DNA from: Zychaea mexicana
Taxonomy: Eukaryota; Mucoromycota; Mucoromycetes; Mucorales; Lichtheimiaceae
Length of the DNA: 64,000 bases
Assembly (NCBI RefSeq): GCF_025766255.1
Contig: NW_026516669.1
Span: 764,903-828,902, forward strand
Reading direction: 5' to 3'
A program made the position numbers and the translations under genes. The notes below the pieces were generated by a model, which did not search any database, was not told where the DNA came from, and worked only from the letters and a program-made list of their open reading frames with translations. Shown here piece by piece: positions 18,428 through 30,384 of this stretch; within the stretch, counting starts at the first letter, position 1; each line of letters begins with the position of its first letter.

Positions 18428-19243
18428 CTTCTTTTGTAATATATAGGTTTCCTTCTAATAGATATCCTTACTGTGTATTGATATCTTGTTTCGCACGCCA
18501 GTGATCAACTTATCCCCACCTATTATTAAATACGCTGCACACTGTTATCTATATTTCACCCCACTCTATTTTTGCTTATCCCCACTACTATTGCTTTAAT
18601 AAAATTGTCATAATTAATACTACAATCCAAGACACACCTGGCTATTCTGCTGTGTTCCATTAATTAAAGCACCACCCATCACCTTTTAATCGTTAATATG
18701 TACTCGTTCTAGTATTTTTCCGCCGTGGAAAGGTCATAATCAGTGCTTACTGTACTTACCCCGATTTAATTGATTCTTTGTGTTCAAAGGTTTGTTTTCT
18801 CTTTCATTTTTACTCTTCACACCTGGTGTTAGATGTTGACTTTAGATATGAACACTAAACGTACGATTTCAGCCTGCTTACATTTTGCTTATCTTGACTT
18901 TTCTGGGACGACTTAAGCATAAAGGTAAATACTGCATATGTATGATGTAGGCAAAAAGTTAATAATAGGGTGTTTGATAATGCTGTGTAATAGCAAGAGT
19001 TTATTCATTGGTGGGTAATCTTACAATATACGCAATATTCGGATAGCAACCAAGTAAAAGTTTATGCTTGCTGCATTACGATTATTACCGAGGGTAGGGT
19101 TCTGTGGAGGAGTGAGCCTCGGCAGCACTGAGTGGCGGAGTCTAGTCGAATTTTTTTTTCCTTTAATAAATCCAGTTAAGCAAACTTGGTTCAGATCAAT
19201 TGATCGATCGATTGTTCAGAATTCTCATCGCAACTACTTCAAA
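18428..19243. other. Intergenic region, no gene seen
   Basis: AT-rich sequence containing the transporter 3' UTR and the promoter of the downstream gene. No ORF of interest, repeat or RNA gene was found. Confidence 0.5.
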
Positions 19244-20279
19244 ATGCCCCACAAACGAGTAAAAGCAAGCTTAAGAAAGAAGCAAGAGTATGTATTTTTT
19301 GTTTGTAGCTCTATCATTTCGGAAGATTAACGAACGCAGAGTTGATCTCCCAGTGACAACTTCGAAATCGGACGACACCCCCAAGTCATTTGCTCGGCTA
19401 TTTAGGTATAAGGATATCACCGAAAAGAAGCAAAAGGAAAAGCAAGATGCAAAGAAAAGAGAGAAAGAAAAGGTAAACTATATTGAGAGGCTATCAAAGA
19501 GACGCATTTTTGTCTGTAAAAGCAGAGAGGAAAGCTGCAGGGAGTGTGAGCGAGTGAATGAGTGAGTGAGTGAGTGAGTGAATAAAGTGTACAGTGGTGA
19601 TGAAAGCGTCAGTGTAGTAAAAAAGCAGTAATAGGAAGAAGAGCTCAAGATTCGTAAAGGCGAACGATTACGGGAGTTTAACGAACGAGTCAACAAAAAA
19701 TATCAACAAGATTTTATACAAGCAGTTAAAGCAACAAAGCCGCTCAGTCAGCGCAAACGACGTAATCGAGAGTCTAGGAAACAAAAGCAGCAAGAAAAAA
19801 AGCAACGTCAGATGGACCAGTACGGTGGCCGAGATTTTGATGATCTGAAGGACAGCGTCAAGTTTGGCGAAGTAGCTGATGCACCACCTACTTTCACAAA
19901 GATTCCCAAAGCACGCGGTCGAGGCAGAGAGGTAATTGACTCGGGATCGAGTAGAAAGAGAGAGAGATGAACCGAGAGAGATGATGACGATGGGCATATA
20001 CCGTATTCAACAAACAAAATGCCAGCCGTTCTGATGCTATACTATTACTCTTTTGTCGGATGAAATCAGACGTTGGAGGCCAAGACACGTGAAGCTGTAT
20101 CATCAGACGAAGACGAAGGCATGAAGCAGCTCAAAGCATCGCACAAGCGTAAGCTGCAGAACATGAGTGCATCAGCGCGCAAGACGTTGGATGGGGAGCG
20201 CGAGCGTGCGATCGAAATGTATCGAGCAAAGAAAGCCAAGAAGATGGTTGCATCAGGATTAACACCGCTCACGTCTTGA
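19244..20279 (+). CDS. Basic coiled-coil protein resembling CCDC137
   Basis: Four exons (19244-19287, 19340-19472, 19635-19931, 20070-20279) encode a lysine/arginine-rich protein of about 227 aa. It begins MPHKRVKASLRKKQEVDLP and contains FARLFRYKDITEKKQKEKQ. The segment GGRDFDDLKDSVKFGEVADAPP followed by a basic FTKIPKARGRGRE matches the diagnostic VKFGEV-P core I associate with CCDC137 proteins. The C-terminus is basic and helical (SARKTLDGERERAIEMYRAKK). CCDC137 homologues are nucleolar/chromosome-associated in animals; a nucleolar role here is inference. Intron 2 contains a run of GAGT repeats (about 19557-19580). The neighbour downstream is an unrelated secreted protein. Confidence 0.7.
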
Positions 20280-20458
20280 TGATGTAGAATGAAGCAAATA
20301 ATAATGTATAAATAAACAAAAGAGGGACGAAGAAAGGAAAGAAAAGGCAGAGGACAAGAAGATATATCCGAACGTGGAATGCCCATTTGTTTTATGGTTG
20401 GTTGGTTATTGCAAACGACTTAAAATCTTCCGACTGGTCATTCCAGTACGAACGACCT

Positions 20459-20533
20459 GTGTTGCTGTTGTTGTTTTTGTTGTTGTTGTTGTTGTTGTTG
20501 TTGTTGGTGCTGCTGCGGTTGTTGTTGTTGTTG
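20459..20533 (+). repeat. (TTG)n microsatellite
   Basis: An imperfect GTT/TTG trinucleotide run lies about 190 bp upstream of the secreted-protein gene. It is outside any supported coding region. Confidence 0.85.
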
Positions 20534-20720
20534 AGGATAACCGCAGACTTGCCCAAAGATCAGTAATATATCGCCGATCTCGGTTCGGTTGCCAACGCCT
20601 CGATTGAATATAAAATAACCCAATTTTGACGCTTCCTCCCCCATCCTCATCATCTGCACTTCATATCTTCATCTCTTTCATTTCATCCTTTTCATACATA
20701 ACAACAACATATTCATAAGC

Positions 20721-21871
20721 ATGCGCTTTTCGCTTTCTCTCATCTCCACCGCTATGTTGGCCACCATGGCCATGGCTGCTCCCGCCACTCCTCAGGAGAA
20801 CAACAACAGTGAACTCGACGTCGCTCCCGCTCAGAATGTTGCCCTCCAAATGGGTGAGAAATTCGAGCCTTTCAACTGGATGGCCGCTGAAGGTGAAGGC
20901 ATGTCGGCCGACCGCACTTTCACCTTGAACCTTGCCGAGCCTGCTCAGCTTCAAATCACCGACTACAAGCTTGGTATGTACTCTTCTTTTTCATTTTCTT
21001 AAAGACCTTTTTATTTGCTAACTGGCTTTTTGTTCATCCACTAGGCGGTGACTCCTTCGAGATCATGGATAACGGTGAAGTCCTTGGCATGACCAGCGAA
21101 GCCGCTAACGACGAGGAAGCATTCGCCGCCACCCCCGAAGAGGCTCTCCAGGATGAGCGCTTCAGCCATGCCGTCTTTGACTTGGCTCAGGGTGAGCACG
21201 AAATCACTATCAACGTTGCCAACTCTCCCTTCGCTGATGGCACTGGTGCTGTCCGCGTTGTCCAGAAAGTCCAGGCTCTCTACGAGAAGAAGGGCGGCAA
21301 AGGCAAAGGCAAGAAGGGTGGATGGGGAGACGATGATGACGAATGGGATGATGACAAGGACGACGACAAGTGGGATGACGACGAAGACTGGGAAGACGAC
21401 GATGACGAATGGGATGACAAGGACGACGACAAGAAGGGCGGCTGGGGCGATGACAAGAAGGGCGGCTGGGGCGATGACAAGAAGGGCGGCTGGGGCGATG
21501 ACAAGAAGGGCGGCTGGGGCGACGACAAGAAGGGTGGATGGGGCGACGACAAGAAGGGCGATTGGGAAGATGACAAGTGGGATGGCAAGAAGGACTGGGA
21601 CAAGAAGAAGACCGTCTATGTCTACTACACCGTACCTGGTGCCGAAAGTTCTCCCTCGACCGTGACACTTACTACGACCTCCGTTCGCCCCACGACCAAA
21701 ACCGTTACCGTCACTTCTAGCAGCTTCCAGTCGCCTGTTCCTCTCGAGACCCGCTACATCACCACCCCCACTGCCTTCGTCACTGAAGAGGCCACCGAGA
21801 CAAGCTTTGTCACTGAAACCGCCACCGAAACCGAGCTCAACTTCCTTGAGCTTCCTTTCTTGACTCTTTAA
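20721..21871 (+). CDS. Secreted acidic protein with tandem KKGGWGDD repeats
   Basis: Two exons are separated by an intron at about 20974-21044 (donor GTATGT). The protein begins with a signal peptide (MRFSLSLISTAMLATMAMA, likely cleavage after AMA/AAP). A soluble beta-rich domain follows (FTLNLAEPAQLQITDYKLGG, then HAVFDLAQGEHEITINV). The middle is an extreme Asp/Trp/Lys/Gly segment with WDDD and WEDD units and five exact KKGGWGDD repeats plus a diverged sixth. The tail is Thr/Ser-rich (VTLTTTSVRPTTKTVTVTSS), a typical O-glycosylated spacer. I see no GPI signal. The first domain resembles small fungal secreted proteins with a pro-peptide-like fold, but I cannot name it. The regularly spaced aromatic and acidic residues suggest cell-wall, cation or surface interaction; this is inference only. 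Confidence 0.8.
21431..21550 (+). repeat. 24-bp coding minisatellite (KKGGWGDD x5)
   Basis: Five consecutive 24-bp units (21431, 21455, 21479, 21503, 21527) encode KKGGWGDD. The last unit carries synonymous changes (GGT GGA for GGC GGC). Copies are nearly identical, so length polymorphism between strains is expected. Confidence 0.9.
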
Positions 21872-22361
21872 ATGGTTCTTCTTTTTCCATCACCAAAGCT
21901 CCACTCTTCTCTTACCCGTTTTAATCACATGAATTGTCTAGTATAATCTTCTGCTTTTATTGGTTCAAGTTTTTGTCGTTTCTTTCCCTTTTCTTCTATA
22001 CTACCATTAGAACCTTACATAATAAAATGAATCCGTTTGCTTTATATAAAACCTGCTTTTATTTCATATTATAAAGTTAATAGCAATCTCATAAACTTTA
22101 ATATATTGTTTTTAAATTCTATTAGAGCGACAATGCTTCTGCAGATACACATCATCTTATGCCTTATGGATGCAACGTTGAGCTCAATATACGAAAACCT
22201 TTAATTTCCACTACAGTACGTTTAGCATCACATTATTAGAACTACTTCTTGAGTATCACTATGATCAAGTATATAGAAGGACTTCAAATTCCGACGGAGG
22301 AAGAGGGTTATCGTGCCCAAATGCTTGGTGATATGAAACTTCCTCTTTCTACAGACCGATA

Positions 22362-22421
22362 GTAAGTATACAAGGGCGAATCTGCATCCATCCATCCATC
22401 CTTCTAATAGCACGATCATAG
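22362..22421 (+). other. 5' UTR intron of RPL12
   Basis: A GTAAGT donor at 22362, a branch-like CTAAT near 22404 and an AG acceptor at 22420-22421 define a 60-bp intron ending directly before the RPL12 ATG. Leader introns are common in fungal ribosomal protein genes. Confidence 0.65.
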
Positions 22422-23314
22422 ATGCCTCCAAAATTCGATCCTTCCGAGGTCAAGATCATCTACCTCCGTGCCACTGGTAAGAGCTCTCAAGAAAAAGTCT
22501 TGGATATACGTTGAAATATTAAAATGAATTTCTCAATTACTCTTTAGGTGGTGAATTGGCTGCTTCTTCGGCATTGGGTAAGCCAGAAACAATTTTGTGT
22601 TCCCGATTCAACAGTTGACGAAAAAGCGCACACACCTCTACATACGACGAATTTGGACTTACACGCAAAAATATCTCCCAACAAATTTAATTAGCCCCCA
22701 AGATTGGTCCTCTTGGTTTGTCGCCCAAGAAGGTTGGCGAAGACATCATGAAGAACACTAAGGACTGGAAGGGTCTCCGTGTCACCATCCAGTTGACCAT
22801 CCAGAACCGTCAGGCTCAGGTTGCCGTTGTCCCTTCGGCCTCGTCATTGGTTATCAAGGCTCTTAAGGAGCCCCCACGTGATCGCAAGAAGGACAAGAAC
22901 AGTACGTGTTATATCCTTTCTTGCTGTGCAGAAGATTATCTGGAATACTTTTTTTGCGAGTATGAGTTAAATTTAACATGCGTTCTGTCTTCAATATCTA
23001 GTTAAGCACACTGGTAACATTGCTCTTGAAGATATCATTGAGATTGCCCGCACTATGCGCTTCAAGTCGTTCGCTCGTGAGTTGAGCGGCACCGTTAAGG
23101 AAATCCTCGGTACTGCCAACTCTGTCGGCTGCACTGTCGACGGTCAGAGCCCCAAGGATCTTTGCGACGCCATCGATGCCGGTGAGGTCGAAATTCCCGT
23201 AAGTATTTAAAAGGGAAGAAACACGGATAAACATGTGGTTGGGTATACATAAGTGGTGTGTCAAACTGACTCCATGTTCTTTTCTATTCTGTTGCATAAC
23301 ATTAGGAGAAATAA
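22422..23314 (+). CDS. RPL12: 60S ribosomal protein L12 (uL11)
   Basis: This protein of the large-subunit stalk base contacts the GTPase-associated rRNA region. Five exons (22422-22476, 22548-22577, 22695-22901, 23002-23198, 23306-23314) join to about 165 aa. The protein reads [20 protein letters not shown], then [38 protein letters not shown], the typical [15 protein letters not shown], and [19 protein letters not shown]. The final exon encodes only EK-stop, which is unusually short but consistent with the family C-terminus. All introns are GT-AG and short. The gene converges on the quinone oxidoreductase gene, with only about 100 bp between the stop codons. Confidence 0.97.
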
Positions 23315-23416
23315 GCGTCTTTCTTTTTCAACGGGGATAACAATAAAAAAGTTGACATATTCGACAAATTCAAAAGACATAGAATGGATTCATGTTATGT
23401 TTAATTCGTTGGCTAT

Positions 23417-24989
23417 TTACGTGACTTTGACGACGAGTTTACCCATTGTCTGGTTGCTTTCCATGGTGCGGTGGGCCTCGGCAATATCTTTCCAATCGAA
23501 TTCTTTGTCAATGAACAATTTGTAGGATTCACTGGGCTTTGCAAAGTGCTCTTCGACTACGTGCTTGTAGATAGCATCGCGGAGGCGGGTCTGGTATTCG
23601 AGTGAGCGGCTGCGCAATGCTGATCCTTCAACCTAGTAAGAGTGGCGATAAAGAATCAAATAAGGATATGGTAGTATGAATATGAATAATGTTTCTTACG
23701 GTCACTTACTCTAAGACGCTTTTTGAGCAAAGGAGCGATATTGACGCCATCCAGCACGGCACCTAAAACCCAAATTAACAATGCGTTAAGTGCTATTCCT
23801 ATGAGGCACGTAGCTTTTATATGATGTTTCATTAACACAGCAAATCAAGCATAGGATCACACGTACCCGAAAGGAAAGCCAAAAGGACCATACGACCATC
23901 AATAGCAAGCGTAGCAATGTTTTTGTCAAAATAGTCCTTGCCAACAAAGTCGACAGTAGCATTGACTCCTTTGTTTGCTGTTTCTTGCGCAATCTTGTTT
24001 ACAAGAACCAAAATCTTTTAATAACGATAGTAGTGTACAAGCAGCAAGACATTAGTACATACCACGGCTGCCCAGTCCTCGGTCTTGTAATTGATACCAC
24101 GCGTCGCCCCAAGACTTTCACAGAATTTTGTCTTTTCATCCGATCCAGCCGTGACAAAGATACGGTTTGCACCGGCCTGTTTGGCCAACTGAATGGCAGC
24201 AATACCAACGCCTGAAGCACCAGCATGGATCAAAATGTCCTCTCCGGCTTTCAATCCAAGCACGAAAAAGAGCGCTTGGTAGGCCGTGAACCAAGTTTCA
24301 GGAATTGCCGCAGCTTGTTGAAAGCTCAATGCATCCGGCTTCGGCATAGCAAGCTCTTGTTCCATCACCGCGTACTATTTGTCATTGATCAATAAGGCTA
24401 TTTGTTTTTCCTTTGCAATTTGATGGAATGTTTGATGCGCGCGTGTGTGTGTACCTCAGCATAGCCACCACCACCCATGAGACCGAAAACAGCGTCTCCT
24501 GGCTGGAATTTGGTAACTACGTTACAGATACAAAACACGTCAGTTTTTTTTTGCGTATCCCTTACAAAAAAACTTAAAACTCGTCCGCGTTGTTATTAGT
24601 TACCGCTTTGGCCAACCGATTCGACAATGCCAGAAACTTCGACACCGAGAATCTCGCTTGCACCCGGAGGTGGTGGGTAAGCGCCTTGACGTTGGTTGAT
24701 GTCCATGCGATTCAAGCAAAAGCATTTGACCTATTTAAGCGTAACATTTACACCTAAACTTTTGCGATTTGTAATACAGAATAAACGCTTTTCCTTCTAC
24801 GCGTAAACGCAATAAGGCTTACCTTGACAAGAATTTGCGTGTCTTTGGGTGTAGGGGTAGGACATTCGCCAATGTATAACTGAGAGGCGTCACCTATATC
24901 ACTCTGTAAGAGCTGCTTTCTTTCACAGTTTATGTCGAGTATTTATCTCAGCGGTTATTACCTGGTTGTCTTACGAGTACTGCACGCAT
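23417..24989 (-). CDS. NADPH:quinone oxidoreductase, PIG3/zinc-type ADH superfamily
   Basis: This is a medium-chain dehydrogenase/reductase of the TP53I3 (PIG3)/quinone oxidoreductase group, predicted to reduce quinones with NADPH. The start ATG is at 24989-24987 ([10 protein letters not shown]) and the stop at 23417. Several short introns occur. Recognisable blocks are [48 protein letters not shown], and the Rossmann nucleotide-binding segment [20 protein letters not shown] followed by [18 protein letters not shown]. The last exon encodes the substrate-domain helix [18 protein letters not shown]. No structural zinc cysteines are visible, as expected for this subgroup. All key motifs are present and the gene looks functional. 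Confidence 0.9.
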
Positions 24990-25266
24990 TTGATTTGTAA
25001 TAATGCAAAAGAGAAAGCAATTAAGATATCGCGGGATGGAAACCTCGCATCCGCTTTTTCCCATGCTCTCTTTTTTTTTGCTGAGTTGCGTTTGGAGTTT
25101 CAAATAATCTGCAAAAAGCATTTGGTCAGTGCTAATGCGCGGTGTATCATATCTGGAATACACTTGACACGGGTAAAAGATGTTCATTGCCTTGAACGAC
25201 ACCCTCGTCCTTCGCTCCCCTCCCTTGGATATGGTAGTGCTTACACTACAAGAAGAACTTAAAATT

Positions 25267-25290
25267 TATATATATATATATATATATATA
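25267..25290. repeat. (TA)n microsatellite
   Basis: About twelve TA units lie between the 5' end of the oxidoreductase gene and the 3' end of the sugar transporter gene. Confidence 0.9.
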
Positions 25291-25326
25291 AGAATATTGT
25301 ATGTACATCTATTGCCAAATTGAATA

Positions 25327-27484
25327 TTACGATGCGGGTGTTTCCGATTTTTCATGTACAGCGCTTGGCGTTTTGTCTATATCACGTATATCAACAGGGC
25401 TTCGATCCATTGATTCGGTATCTCCAAGATGGATAGTGCCACCGTTTCGCTCCTTGAGCACAGTCAGCTCCTTCTCGGCCTTGAATACGAACATTGATTT
25501 CGTGGAAAAGACAATGTCTAATTCCTCCAATGTCTTTGAAGACGTTTCTGGGTATAGGGCCCATACGATGGGGATGGTAAGAAAGTTGAAAGCAGCAAAC
25601 ACCAAAAAGCTCGCCCAACCGATTTGAGCAATCATTGGGGGCGTTATTTCCATGATAAGAGCATTTCCGATAGACCAACCTACGACACTCCATGCACCAC
25701 CCCTAGCTCTCACTCGAGTGGGATAAATTTCAACCTAAGCAATAAATAAAAGCGCCATCAGTACCATCCCTGCATGATTACTACGTCTATTAGGAAATTG
25801 GTGAAAAAAGACTAGCATACTGTATAATGTAGACATGGCTACTTACTGGATATATCCAAGGCACAGCCAACCAAGTCATACCAAAGAAACCGGTGTACCC
25901 AAAAGTAAATACTGTAGCTGCAATGCCGTAGGCAAGGGAGTTCATCGACATAATGCTCGGTTTCGTCAGAACGGCAACAAGTACTAGGCATATTCCCTGC
26001 ATCACGGCGCCATAAAAGAGGGTAAATCGGCGTCCCCATCTATCTATAGTGAAAACAGGGACGATGGTACACAACATGTAGAAGATGTTGTTGAAACCAG
26101 ACAAAAGCTGAGAGGTTCGCTCAGAAAAGCCTGCGCCCAGGAACACCGTTGGTGCATATACAGTTATCTGCATAAATCACACGTGTTCATCAGTAAATAG
26201 AAGTTCTACCAGTTTTGCTGCTGCAGCACGTGTATATACTTGAGCAGCTTCCTTTTATCTCTGTTAAAAATCATTGTTGATACACTTACCACTCCAATGC
26301 CCGTCAATTCTTGAAGAATTTGTAGCCATATTGAAAGATGCACACGTCGTGGGATGTTTAGTTTATCGTAGTGGAAGAGCATGCTGTAATACGTTGGTTC
26401 GCCTTCCGCAGCCTCCATGTGAATAGCCTCGATGATTTGATTATACTCTTTCTGCACCTCGGGATTATCGGGGTCACCATTACCGCGCAAAGAGCTTAAA
26501 ATATCAATGGCTTCTTCGAGACGGCCAACTTTGGCTAACCATCGCGGTGATTCTGGAAAAAAGTTGATACCAACTGCCAAAACTGCCAATGGAATAAGCT
26601 GGAAGGCAATAGGGAAGCGCCACCGTAAGCCGCCTTCTGTGTAGCTCATGCCATAGTCAAGCCAATACTGTTGAGAACAAACGATAAACCGATAATTTTG
26701 TTTATATCTGTAATTTTTTCTTTCTAGATGCACCTATTCTTCACTTCTTTCTTGGAAACAACTTACTGCAACCACTACACCAAAAATGTTTAGCGTAAAC
26801 TCCATTGCAATAAACATGCCTCGAGAAGTATGATGTGATGTCTCTGCACTCCAAACAGGCACAATGGCATTACTGTTGTTATTAGCGAAAACGAGCAAGA
26901 GGGATGGGGTCAGTGTTAATACACGTAAAAGGTCAGCATAAAAAATGATTAGACATGCAACAATAGAAAGAATTACGCATAAAAGCTAGACTCACAGATG
27001 ACCTGTGCCAATTCCGGTAATTACGCGGGAAGCCATCATCCAACCCACGTTTTGAGCCGCCGTTTGGAGCACTGCACCGACGATTGCAATTAACGAGCCT
27101 ACGACGACCGTTTTGATACGACCTATTTTGTCTCCGATCCAGCCACCCATCAATGCACCGATCAATGTGCCAGCATAATAGACAGCAACGACACCGCCAA
27201 GTAGCGCATTTCGACCATGAAGCCCCATCACATTGATATAATCAGGCGATATATTGACGCCGCTCATCACTCCTTGGTCATACTATGTAATATTTACGTC
27301 AGTATTGCTGCTAATCGAAACGGTAAGAGAAATGGCGTGCAATAGCTTGTCTAATGTGGACTGGACGAGAAACAAGAGCACTGCTTACTCCAAAGAAAAA
27401 GATACTCAATCCTGCTGCCAAGTTGATGAGCAGGACCAAGTCGCTTCCATAAAAATGTCGGTGAAAGTTGAATGAGTGACCCAT
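25327..27484 (-). CDS. Sugar transporter, MFS sugar porter family
   Basis: This is a 12-helix sugar/H+ symporter of the major facilitator superfamily, probably plasma-membrane. The start ATG is at 27484-27482 (MGHSFNFHRHFYGSD), with a stop at 25327. The gene has about six introns. Diagnostic motifs are FGYDQGVMSGVN in helix 1, GDKIGRIKTV in the helix 2-3 loop, ASRVITGIGTGHL, PESPRWLAKVGRLEEA after helix 6, LTGIGVITVYAPTVF in helix 7, DRWGRRFTLFYG, and PETSSKTLEELD after helix 12. The roughly 70-residue cytoplasmic tail is rich in Asp, Ser and Thr. The substrate cannot be told from sequence; hexose is the default guess. Confidence 0.93.
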
Positions 27485-29089
27485 GAGATACGATAGAATT
27501 GTATTTGTGGGGAGAGATGAAAAGAAAGAAATGTACAATAGAAGAAACAAAGAGAACTAGAACAAAAGAAGTAGAGTGAATTGTTTTAGCGAACAAACTA
27601 CAGAAATTACAGGCTGTTTTTGTACGGGTGGCACTCCTGTTTGTTTGCTCTATTCCACACTTGATTTCGGATCGGGATCGATACTGGGAAGTATAATCCG
27701 TTGTATCTCTCTGTATCTCTCCCTCTTTGGCGTGGCGTCGTGCTAACATTCGAAAAAAGCAAAAAAAACTTGTTTTGGGTAGAATACTGCTTAGCAGGAA
27801 GAGTACAATATGCATGATTATGTGCACTCGCATTCGTCACGAAGCGATAACCATTTGCATGCATGCATCGGAAAAAATATCGCAACCCTGCTAAGTTTCA
27901 CGGCTTAAGATATCATCACTGATGTAAAACGAAAGAGCGGGAGCAATGCCGAGTGTACAGCGGAAGTTCTTGGGCTTACATTTTGGCCAATCAGAAGGCT
28001 GTATAAGAATGCTTAAAGCAGCCAATGACAGCTCTAAATAAGCTTTTACGTGTAACACTTCAAATACTGGTGCATGACATTGCTGTAATTTTTACTTGAT
28101 CGAGTACTGATCGCGTCGTATCACCATCACATGCCATAGTAGTAGTTGAAAGAACCAAAATGCATAATATCAACGACAATTCAGTAGTTGCAAGGATTAC
28201 AAAGGGTCATGGGTGCAAGGACATTACTTTCATGCAATGCCATTTGTTTATACAAGGTCCTTTAACATGCGTAATCACTGATAGAATGTTTGTATGGTAA
28301 GCTAAGTAGTAGTATGCTCTGTCAAAAGAAGCCTGTTAAAGATAAAAGGATCCCTTTGTGTGCGATAAAAAGAAGCCCATTCTCTATTTACCAGTGGTCA
28401 TTGATGAAACAAGCTGCTTGTAAGGTGCGGACAGGAACAAGACAAGACACGAACAAAGAGACCGGAGGAGAATGTGCTAGTTGCTTTCAGCAAGAACAAG
28501 ACAAGACAAGAATGAGACCCGAATGTAGGAGACCAGATGATGAGAGAAGAGACGAGGAACAAGATACAGGAAGAAACAAGATATCTGACTGATGTTTTAA
28601 TATTCAAAGACTATGGTGGTTATATATCTTTTACTATGGATTTAATAATGCGAATAAACGGAAAGATTGGTATTAGGGTTGATAATTCGGACGATGATGA
28701 TGGATGATATTGTTACTTGAGGATTTAGTAAGTGATCATCGAGGTTGAGGGTGATCACTTAGTAGAGGTCGAGGAATGTTCATAACACTGCTGACGACAC
28801 TAGTGAAACCATGTGATTGATATGATTAAAAAGGGTATAAAAGTAGCATACTGCACGACTCATCGAGACGTTGGCTTTTCTTCCTAACTTTCAACGCGCT
28901 TGCCCCGCATCATTTTTTTGCTTTTGGCCTTTTGTACGTATGCATTCATTAACATTCTGTCATTGCAGTTGCTGTTTGATCGTCACGATTGGGGATTCTA
29001 TATTTGCAACCTGGTCTAACTTTCTTTTCGATTTTTTCTTTGTAATTTTGTCTCTCTCTGTCTCTCGCTCTCTCGCTCTGTTTGCTCTG

Positions 29090-29140
<51 letters not shown>

Positions 29141-29805
29141 GTCTCTTTCTGTCTCTTTCTGTCTCTTTCTGTCTCTTTCTCTCGGGCACTGACCTGCACA
29201 GGGTAGCGTCATGTGAGTTGTGCTTTTATGCTGTGAAGCTGTGTGAGAAGTTGTCATTCGTGTGAGAATTGTCAGTTCTGATAAGTTTCTTCGTTATTAT
29301 AATCGGTTGCATAGCCCACTTCTGAAGAGCAGGGCTCTGGTTGAGTCCTGCGTTGCCCGGCGGCGCCTTCACTTTAATTTGTGCACCTGGCACGACGACG
29401 ATTTTTTTTATCAACGATTAACATCCCCCTGACCTTTATGTATTACCTATATAGTGAGGATGGCGTACCCTGTAAGCAGTGTGCGTAGAAAGCTCGTAAG
29501 TACTCTTGGGTATTTTATGAGTTGTCACTTTTCTGTTCAAAATTACTGTTATTAAGCCCAGACATGTCTTACAGGCCATGCCGAGTGTAGCTAATAAATA
29601 AACGTTGCTTCTAGCTACATAAAAAGGCTCTTATTTCATTTGAATGATAATTGCATCAAAGGCACGTCGCAATCAGCATCTACTCTACATTTCGCGTCTT
29701 CAACTTTGGGCACAGTCTGAGCTTTCTTTGTCGACGACGTTCTCCCAATCAGCTTGCTTTTGCAATCGTAACAGATGGCTTCCAAACTATGCCAAAAACA
29801 ATGAT
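27485..29805. other. Long non-coding stretch
   Basis: I see no supported gene over about 2.3 kb. It contains the sugar-transporter promoter (to about 28 kb), a pair of GAACAAGACAAGACA direct repeats (about 28436 and 28493), and a TATA-like GGGTATAAAAGTAG near 28835 followed by a CT-rich tract. It could be a decayed LTR, but no second LTR, PBS or protein remnant is visible. Confidence 0.4.
29049..29182 (+). repeat. CT-rich microsatellite
   Basis: An interrupted (CT)n/(GTCTCT)n tract of about 130 bp. ORFs reading through it are artefacts of the repeat. Confidence 0.9.
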
Positions 29806-30033
<228 letters not shown>

Positions 30034-30384
30034 TTAAGTATAGAATTTGTAGTCTGCTTTACGCGTCTCATTCGAAGAAATATACCTTCGTGCAAGGTTA
30101 AGTTCATACAGATGTTTCTTTTTGTTTGCTGTATGGTGTGCGAAAGAAGGTCAAAACCTGTCCCTACTCTATTGCGCTCTCTGTCGCATTCTAAAGCGAT
30201 ACTGGATAGCTACAAAGTCCCTGCATTTATATCTGTATATTAACATTCATGTGTTCTGCCTATTCAAATCATTACTTTCCACGGGCAAACTTGGATACAT
30301 CGAATTTATTCAGTGTTGGTGCTGGGATCGACGTCCTTCAAAAATAGTATCAGGAAATGATTGTTGGTTGTATAGACATTGTTT

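Noticed and set aside
21153..21668. Long alternate-frame and antisense ORFs over the KKGGWGDD repeats
   Set aside because: Open only because of the 24-bp repeat; no start context or domain support.
28949..29257. Arg/Glu-rich minus-strand ORF
   Set aside because: It is a translation of the CT microsatellite.
28400..29460. Possible solo LTR (TATA-like box near 28835, repeats at 28436/28493)
   Set aside because: No matching second LTR, TG...CA ends, target duplication, primer-binding site or pol remnant could be found.
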